DNA of 64,000 nt from Rutpela maculata. Its lineage: Eukaryota > Arthropoda > Insecta > Coleoptera > Cerambycidae. The notes under the pieces were generated by a model, which had not been told where the DNA came from, did no database searches, and saw only the letters and a program-made list of their open reading frames with translations. Made by a program: the position numbers and the translations under genes. The stretch lies in contig OW386293.2 of the NCBI GenBank assembly GCA_936432065.2, forward strand, positions 40,953,923-41,017,922, given 5' to 3'. Below are positions 57,946-64,000 of the stretch, one piece after another. Each line of letters starts with the position of its first letter. Positions within the stretch are counted from its first letter, which is position 1.

Positions 57946-58595
57946 TTATTGCTACGCTCAATTTTGTCCCGCTAGATTTGCAAAATACCACACTGTGCGT
58001 CGCCCAGTTAAATGTAAATGTTTGGCGATCATAATCAATTAATTGTGACGGTTTAACCCTAGTCCTATATGATTATTATTATTATGTGTATCTCACTATT
58101 ACCTCATTTTAAAACCATTAGCTAAAAAGTCAGCTCCACAATCGCACATCAAAATCTCCAACATTATTCTAAATGTAAGAGACTGGTCAGGCACTGTATA
58201 AAATACAATGAGCCGAAGTTGAATTTGTGTTTGCAATTCATCTAGATAATAGAGTGAAGGCGCAGTGTATACCAAACGCATCTCGACGGTGATTTATAGG
58301 GCAGATCTGCATAAAAGGCTGTTACACGGGCCCAATACACGGCCACATGGCTATCTCGAGATGCGAGGAGTCGTCGTGAATAAAACGGGAATAATCGCGA
58401 ACCGAAAAAATATAAAAAGGAAACCGTAGCAGAAGATACGCACGGCAGTGGAAATAAAAGTGCTGTTAAATACTATATTTCATTTGGTTTCGTTTCTTTT
58501 GTTTATAGGATACATCAAATAATTACTGCTAGTAGTTTTTTGACAGCATATTTATATAATAATACAATTGCAAAATAAATTGAACAATGTACGTT
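57946..58595. other. no gene recognised
   Basis: Intergenic; no clear ORF or repeat. Confidence 0.4.
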
Positions 58596-58988
58596 ATAGC
58601 ACAGGAAACGAAGACCGAAAAATCCCCCAATTCGGAAATAAATAGTGCTCAACGGATTATTATTTTAAGTTGTAGGGTTGACCTTTAGGAGTAACATACC
58701 AAAAGTCCCCAGCCGTGGGCCTCATGCGTAGGGGGGAGGGGGGTTGAAAGGGTCGGTTTGTAGGTTTTTCGTTATTATCTCGAAAACCAAGCATCCTAGC
58801 GAAAAAGTCATTCTATATAAAATGAGAGCTAGGAGCAGTAGTTAAGAGCGTACGTGAGTTTGAAAATGCGAATAGCTGGAAAAACTGTGTATTGCGGGAG
58901 GTAATGCTTAACAAGTAGAAAATTTTATATTACAAGTATTTACAAGGCCATATTAAGTAATTTGTCGAGTTCATCGACAAGATCATCA

Positions 58989-59690
58989 TCATCGTCGTCG
59001 CCGTTGATGCTGACGATTGGAGGGCCGTTGGTACACACTGCTGCACACAAGCGAGCAGGGTATGTCTGCTTTGCGGCACCAGCAATAGCCCCCGCAACCA
59101 GTTGTGCACCCGCAAAATATGTTATTTAGGAAGGATTCTGGCGCAGCAACTGAGTCCGTGCTTGTGACGGGGGTAAGGAAGCCATCCGACCTCATCATCC
59201 ATCCTCAAGCAGTTGGCTCCTGCTGCTGATCTCCATATAGCCATTGCTGAATCTGCAAACAATAATTCGTCCTTTGTAGTTTAAAAAAAAATGTGACACA
59301 ATCTTGTCTAAGTACAATACAAAACAAGTTAATATAAACAAGCATATATTGATACAAACCTGCAAATGAACTTTGAGGGAGTGTTGGCGAGCAGCCCCTT
59401 TGGTGGGTGGAAGTGCTGCAAAATCAGGCTTTGACTTTGTCGAAGCTTTAACAAAGGCCTGGTGTCGTACCCGGTTCAGGTCTGCTCCTTGTTGAGCCTG
59501 GTACAATGAAAAAAAAAAGCTGCTCTCCTGTATCAACTACCATGTCCTGTGTTGCTGAGGCATCACAGAAGACTTTGTAAATATCTGGGACCCGCTCCTC
59601 GGTCTTCCCTTGCTCTTGTTGTGAAAAGCGGAGGTAGTATCACAACCGCTGAACGAATGGAGCCATTTGCGAAGACCATTCTGTTGCTCC
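58989..59690 (-). pseudogene. FEN1-like repeat-family protein, left palindrome arm
   Basis: Minus strand. It starts at the unique centre: KWLHSFSGCDTTSAFHNKSK (about 59690-59610), then YKVFCDASATQDM-type sequence with frameshifts. It continues with ALTKAWCRTRFRSAPCG/NRVRHQAFVKASTKSKPDFA (59400-59500), then possible intron sequence 59240-59365. A final exon with SFLNNIFCGCTTGC and GGYCWCRKADIPCSLVC gives the Cys-rich tail (about 59040-59130). SGCDTTSA and the Cys tail on one strand within 650 bp link the nuclease-like box and the tail into a single gene. Confidence 0.62.
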
Positions 59691-60190
59691 AAGAGCAAGG
59701 GAGGTGTGGTAAAAGCATTTTTCAAGGCCGAGGAGCAGGTCTCAGACATATACAAAGTCTTCTGTGATCCCTCAGCAACACAGGATATGGTAGCTGATGC
59801 AGGAAAGCAGCTTTTTTTGGAATTGTACAAGGCCCCACAAGGAGCAGACCTGAACCGGGTACGACACCAGGCCTTTGTTAATGCCTCGACAAAGCCAAAG
59901 CCTGATTTTGCAGCACTTCCACCCACCAGAGGGGCTGCTCGCCAACACTCGAGTTCATTTGCAGGTTTGTATCAATATATGCTTGTTTACATTAACTTGT
60001 TTTGTATTGTGCTTAGACAAGATTGTGTCACTACAAAGGACGAATTATTGTTTGCAGATTCAGCAATGGCTATATGGAGATCAGCAGCAGCAGCCAACTG
60101 CTTGGGGATGGATGAGGCTTCCTTACCCCCGTCACAAGCACGGACTCAGTTGCGCCAGAATCAGTCCTAAATAACGTATTTTGCGGATGC
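59667..60190 (+). pseudogene. FEN1-like repeat-family protein, right palindrome arm
   Basis: Plus strand, 167-residue open frame (59667-60170). It starts within the centre and reads KGGVVKAFFKAEEQVSDIYK, VADAGKQLFLELYKAPQGAD, RHQAFVNASTKPKPDFAALP and so on. The intron-like part (59965-60055) is translated through here. The SGCDTTSA box lies only on the other strand, so this arm has no nuclease core. Its C-terminal Cys tail is visible near 60175-60210 (ITYFADAQLVAGAV-type, frame shifted). Confidence 0.6.
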
Positions 60191-60310
60191 ACAACTGGTT
60201 GCGGGGGCCGTTATATATTTATACTTTTGGTATGTTACTCCTAAGGGTCAACCCTACAACTTAAAATAATAATCCGTTAAGCACTATTTATTTCCGAATT
60301 AATGTCTTCG

Positions 60311-61090
60311 TTTCCTGGCCTATTATTTCAAAATGCGTAATAGAAAACAAATTGATTACAATAGACCTAGCAGAAACGTTTTTTCTGTGTAATAAATATT
60401 ATACCATCTATATATTGCAGTTTACAGATTAATGTATGCAGATGCATAGTATCTATCTGACTATAGTCGAGAGTATATTTGAAAATAGTTTCGAAATCAT
60501 ACAGCTTCATTTCTAGCTGGCCAATTCGATCGGTATGAATTACTGCTTAGGAACAGACATAATTGCAGAAAAGTGCAATGAAACATACAGTTTCACTTTT
60601 CTGGCCGCTGTGAAACAATACTTATTTATGTACCAAGGCTTGTAAGTGCATTTTACAAGTCAAAAAAAATTATTTTTGAAAAAATGTTTTCTGCCTCACG
60701 TTTTTTTATGATCTTTGCCACCGTAATGCATGGGGAGAAGGTAGTCATTTGATAAAAACAACCATTCATTGAAATTTAATTTAATTTTAAAACATTTAAT
60801 TAAAAAAATAAGATGATATTAAGGAATTTTTAGAAAATTTGTGAATTTCACGAGCGCATACCTCAAAAACTATAACAGATACGAAAAAAATTAATGGAAA
60901 CATTCTTGTAGGTTCTTCATGCCCCCCCTGCACCCCCTCACCTCCTATGTTTACTTCCTAACTAGTCCAAACACAAAGTCGGGGTCAAAAATTGAGATCT
61001 CGGTATTGCTCTCTAGACCACTCCTTCTGAGCTTTCATTGACAGACCTAATTTCAAGATTTGTCGAACTCATTTATTGGTTGGCTTAGAC
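60311..61090. other. no gene recognised
   Basis: AT-rich, with homopolymer runs. No ORF above 60 residues of interest. Confidence 0.45.
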
Positions 61091-61091
61091 T

Positions 61092-61472
61092 AATTGACCT
61101 ATTTTGCGTTAGAAAGTTTGCTGAAAGTGTCAAGTCAAAAACTAGGTTGGTATCACTAAAAGTAGTAAAAAGTCACTGCGCATGTTGACCAACTCGTCTA
61201 ATTCACAAACTTTTGTAGAAATGAAATTCCTATAATATAATAATCATCATTGTTTTCAAAGTCTTTAATGTTAAACTTACTTTAGTAAGTTTAAGCTTTA
61301 AGTTTTAAGTTCACTTTAGTATGTTTAGCATTAAAGAAATGATATGAATTCATTTTCACAAAGTTTGGGAATTAGACGAGTTGGTCAACATGTGCAGTGA
61401 CTTTTAGTGATACCAACCTAGTTCTTTCCATGACACTTAATACCAACCTTTCTAACGTGAAATAAGTCAATT
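61092..61472. mobile_element. foldback MITE, 381 bp
   Basis: AATTGACCTATTTTGCGTTA at the left is mirrored by TAACGTGAAATAAGTCAATT at the right. The pairing runs inwards through CTAGGTTGGTATCACT, AGTCACTGCGCATGTTGACC and AACTCGTCTAATT to a loop near 61275. Arms about 85-90% alike. Non-coding. Confidence 0.8.
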
Positions 61473-61583
61473 GGAGTGTGTCTGCTGTAAACACTTTCTA
61501 GTCAATAAGTTTGTTCTCAAATTCATAACTTCATAATAATTTCTGCCATTCAAGTTATCTACGCGAGTTTTTGCAATACAAAT

Positions 61584-61860
61584 ATGGATTATGATGAAAA
61601 TATCGGCATTCAGGAGGCATCCAAAAATGCGTGTGCTTCTTTGGTGCCAAAAAATGAAAAGAACGATATAATTTTTAATATTCAAAGATCGAAGACTGCT
61701 GCGCCTCAAAGAAACTCAACAGTGTGACTGAACCGGCTCTTCTGGCTTATCTTTTTGAACGATCTGAGTGCTCAAAGAGCCCTTCAAGTCGTGTGAATAA
61801 ATACTCCGCTCATAAAATGACCCAGTTATACGATAACGATGACATATCCGTTTAAGTTAA
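61584..61860 (+). pseudogene. Crypton-like N-terminal remnant (diverged)
   Basis: From ATG 61584: MDYDENIGIQEASKNACASL then VPKNEKN, similar in plan to the start of the Crypton at 57145 (short acidic start, EA..A..S..P.KS). After a frameshift near 61710 comes VTEPALLAYLFERSECSKSP then SSRVNKYSAHKMTQLYDNDD, matching the position of the E-VLLAYFLHLS and WTKYSMLK blocks, and a stop. No catalytic part. Similarity is weak and seen only by pattern. Confidence 0.4.
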
Positions 61861-62280
61861 GAACTTTCTTGAAAATGAAAAACGATGGGTACAATGATAG
61901 AAATATAAGTTTTACTGTAATAAAAGACAGTGCGTTAAAAATTAGTTATTGTTCAAATTGTACATTTTCGTTTAATATTAAATAGTATATTATACCATTT
62001 AATTTAATGTTAAGTTGTGTTGTTTGATTTAAAGATAAATATCATTTAATTTTATCAATTTTTTATTTAACTTTCTTATAACTTTGCTTGTATGCCATGC
62101 CCTACGTCATAAAAGTAAGTTTAGTCCTTTGGTTGTAACATTTTCATAACACTGACAGACTTCAAAAAATGCCACTTAAAACGCTAGTAGTATGAAAAAG
62201 TATTAACAATGGAGACAATTTGTTTAAATAAATGCTATAGCCTTTTTTCATTCAATACAACTAGTCCAGTCAATGAATGT
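61861..62280. other. no gene recognised
   Basis: AT-rich intergenic sequence. Confidence 0.4.
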
Positions 62281-62289
62281 ATTGTAGAA

Positions 62290-62899
62290 TAGGGTGGGCT
62301 GAAAAACACGAAAATTTGAATTTACAGATGGCCCACTTACTAACTTATTACTATGTATCTAAAACTAATTTGGGTAGATTTTTAGCCAAATCGGTGAATA
62401 TCTAGCTAGCCCACCAGGGCCTTGAAAATGAAAGAAAGGGCCAATTTTTCGATTTTTAACATTTTTTAAATTGACATTTGAAATTTTTTTTGACTCTTTA
62501 TTAATGCCTAAATGCGTGTAGCAAAAGTTTTTTGAATAAAATATTTTTCAGTTCCAGGGAAATTAGAAATTTTATACAGAAAACCTTATTTTCGTCGAAT
62601 TCTACGTTTTAGTGACAAATTTCTAATTTCCCTGGAACTGAAAAATATTTTATTCGAAAAACTTTTGCTACACGCATTTAGGCATTAATAAAGAGTCAAA
62701 AAAAATTTCAAATGTCAATTTAAAAAATGTTAAAAATCGAAAAATTGGCCCTTTCTTTAATTTTCAAGGCCCTGGTGGGCTAGCTAGATATTCACCGATT
62801 TGGCTAAAAATCTACCCGAATTAGTTTTAGATACATAGTAATAAGTTAGTAAGTGGGCCATCTGTAAATTCAAATTTTCGTGTTTTTCAGCCCACCCTA
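62290..62899. mobile_element. hAT-type foldback palindrome, 610 bp
   Basis: TAGGGTGGGCTGAAAAACAC to its complement, almost perfect across both ~285-bp arms, with a loop of about 40 bp near 62590. The 8-bp duplication TTGTAGAA (62282-62289 and 62900-62907) is perfect. No coding capacity. Confidence 0.9.
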
Positions 62900-62916
62900 T
62901 TGTAGAATGCATGGAA

Positions 62917-63348
62917 TATGCGAGACTTTTTGACTTCAAAATCATTTTTTTAGTGTATATCAAATTGAAGGAAATTTAATGCTCTATAACTTCGTTTCTG
63001 ACAATATTTCTGAGAAATGATCGTGGGAAGCAATAGAAGCAAATGTTTGACAAAAATAGTTAGGTAAAAATGATTTTCTCGAAAATTATCGATTTTCAAT
63101 AACATATATCCCGAAAACCGTTCGACAAATATCTATGGAAACAATTTTATAGGAAATTTAATTAACTTTCATTTTTAGTTAGAACATATTTTTTCTAGAG
63201 TCCATCGTTTCCGAGATATAATCGAAAAACTAAAAAATGGGAACTCCCCCCCTCCCACCGTAAGCTCACCACCCAGGAGCGGGGACTTTTAGTATGTTTA
63301 CCTACTAACTACTCCTAACGAAGTCCTGAAGTCAAAAAGTCTCGCATA
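62917..63348. mobile_element. MITE with 22-bp ends (TATGCGAGACTTTTTGACTT)
   Basis: TATGCGAGACTTTTTGACTT at 62917 and the complement ending at 63348. The inside includes AAAAGTCCCC and C/G runs that recur, diverged, at 58690-58800. It starts 9 bp after the target duplication of the previous palindrome. Non-coding. Confidence 0.75.
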
Positions 63349-64000
63349 TACTCTACACCCCTCTTTTGAACAGTCATTGACTGGATTAAACATTTGTAAT
63401 AAACAATTTTAGGGTAGAACTAACAAAAAAATAAACAATCGAGAAAAATCTATTTTGACCTTCATATTTTCCACATGGCGGTCGTAGGGGCAACGATATT
63501 TTTATAGAAAACTTTTATTAATGATTGTGGCAGCCTCCTCTACATTATAAAAATTTCTTTTTTTATACTAATCTATTATGTAAATAAGGATTAATTTCAT
63601 GCAAGTGTTTACCTCTGTTTTTGAAGAATGATTGATTAAATACAATAAATTATTCACATACTGAAAGACTTTAGTAGGTAACTTTAAGGATTTATGGGAA
63701 CATTTTATGACCATGATGTAACTAAAATGCTAATCAGTTTGGGCATGCGCACAGACAGTCATGCGCATATGCATAGACATAAAATGTAATTGAAAGCAAG
63801 ATTTATTTGAAATTCCTACGAATTTCCTCGGATTTCCTTCTGGATGTACACCAAACTTCCTTCGAGGTTTGCCCCTCGGTTATGTTTCTTAACTTTTTAC
63901 GGGAATATGTAACGAATTTTACAGTACAAGATATAGAGTAGATTGAGCTCCAGCACGTATTTATCACTTGATCAATGCCCATAAAGTATAAAGCTGGCTT
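63349..64000. other. no gene recognised
   Basis: AT-rich intergenic sequence to the end of the window. Confidence 0.4.

Larger units (their letters stand above)
58600..60310. mobile_element. 1.7-kb palindrome made of the C-terminal part of the FEN1-like gene family
   Basis: The left arm (58600-59618) and right arm (59691-60310) are complementary at about 90%, with a 72-bp unique centre. The left arm carries an extra ~370 bp (58715-59090), part of which resembles the MITE at 62917-63348. Arms extend outside the coding part into ACCCTACAACTTAAAATAAT and GTGCTCAACGG-type flank, so the duplication was of genomic DNA. Both arms include what looks like an intron. Confidence 0.8.

Noticed and set aside
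1..64000. tRNA, rRNA or host protein genes
   Set aside because: I looked for B-box-like GGTTCRANNCC words and multi-exon gene traces and saw none convincing; a tRNA scan and a protein search would decide.

Overview
This window reads as a gene-poor, AT-rich stretch of an animal genome, most likely an insect (possibly a beetle or hemipteran; this is inferred from the transposon families and has not been tested). I found no convincing single-copy host gene, tRNA, rRNA or CRISPR array. Nearly every protein-coding trace belongs to a mobile element, and most are broken by stops, frameshifts or later insertions.

Layout. 1-1.6 kb: a 30-bp minisatellite between copies of a TIR-bearing MITE. 2.59-5.94 kb: a minus-strand R4/Dong-like LINE bounded by TTA repeats. 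7.28-11.19 kb: an element with CCCAAGCAGCA inverted ends that holds a Crypton tyrosine recombinase copy, whose intron carries a hAT MITE. 11.2-12.4 kb: a Tc1/mariner-type MITE with a 611-bp hAT-like palindrome inside it. 14.5-15.2 kb: a decayed Tc1/mariner transposase. 16.27-18.27 kb and 30.72-32.30 kb: two oppositely oriented copies of a long-inverted-repeat element carrying the 3' half of an intron-containing gene. 21.65-30.6 kb: a foldback-like structure with inverted arms built of 150-bp tandem repeats, interrupted by a jockey-type LINE (22.1-23.9 kb) and a 4.4-kb hAT-like element (24.67-29.04 kb) that is itself full of smaller insertions. 33.7-37.6 kb: remnants of two minus-strand LINEs. 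38.56-40.96 kb: an almost intact DNA transposon with 8-bp target duplication, sitting inside a LINE 3' end. 42.0-46.3 kb: a MITE interrupted by a Ty3/gypsy element whose two LTRs are inverted instead of direct. 47-52 kb: LINE and gypsy integrase remnants. 53.1-54.7 kb and 58.6-60.3 kb: two large inverted-repeat structures carrying other pieces of the gene family seen at 16 and 31 kb. 57.1-57.9 kb and 61.6 kb: further Crypton remnants. 61.1-63.4 kb: three foldback or TIR elements.

Main idea. Four loci carry fragments of one multi-domain protein family. Its motifs (a D/E-rich helix, EDTDLL, SGCDTTSA, then a Cys-rich tail) resemble the layout of FEN1/XPG-type PIN nucleases. All four fragments lie in or between inverted-repeat arms, and the two best copies share a 121-bp intron. 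I infer a DNA transposon family with long inverted repeats and a FEN1-like nuclease gene. The other notable structures are the inverted-LTR gypsy copy flanked by a CCGAC duplication, the 150-bp-repeat foldback element, and two independent 610-bp hAT palindromes.
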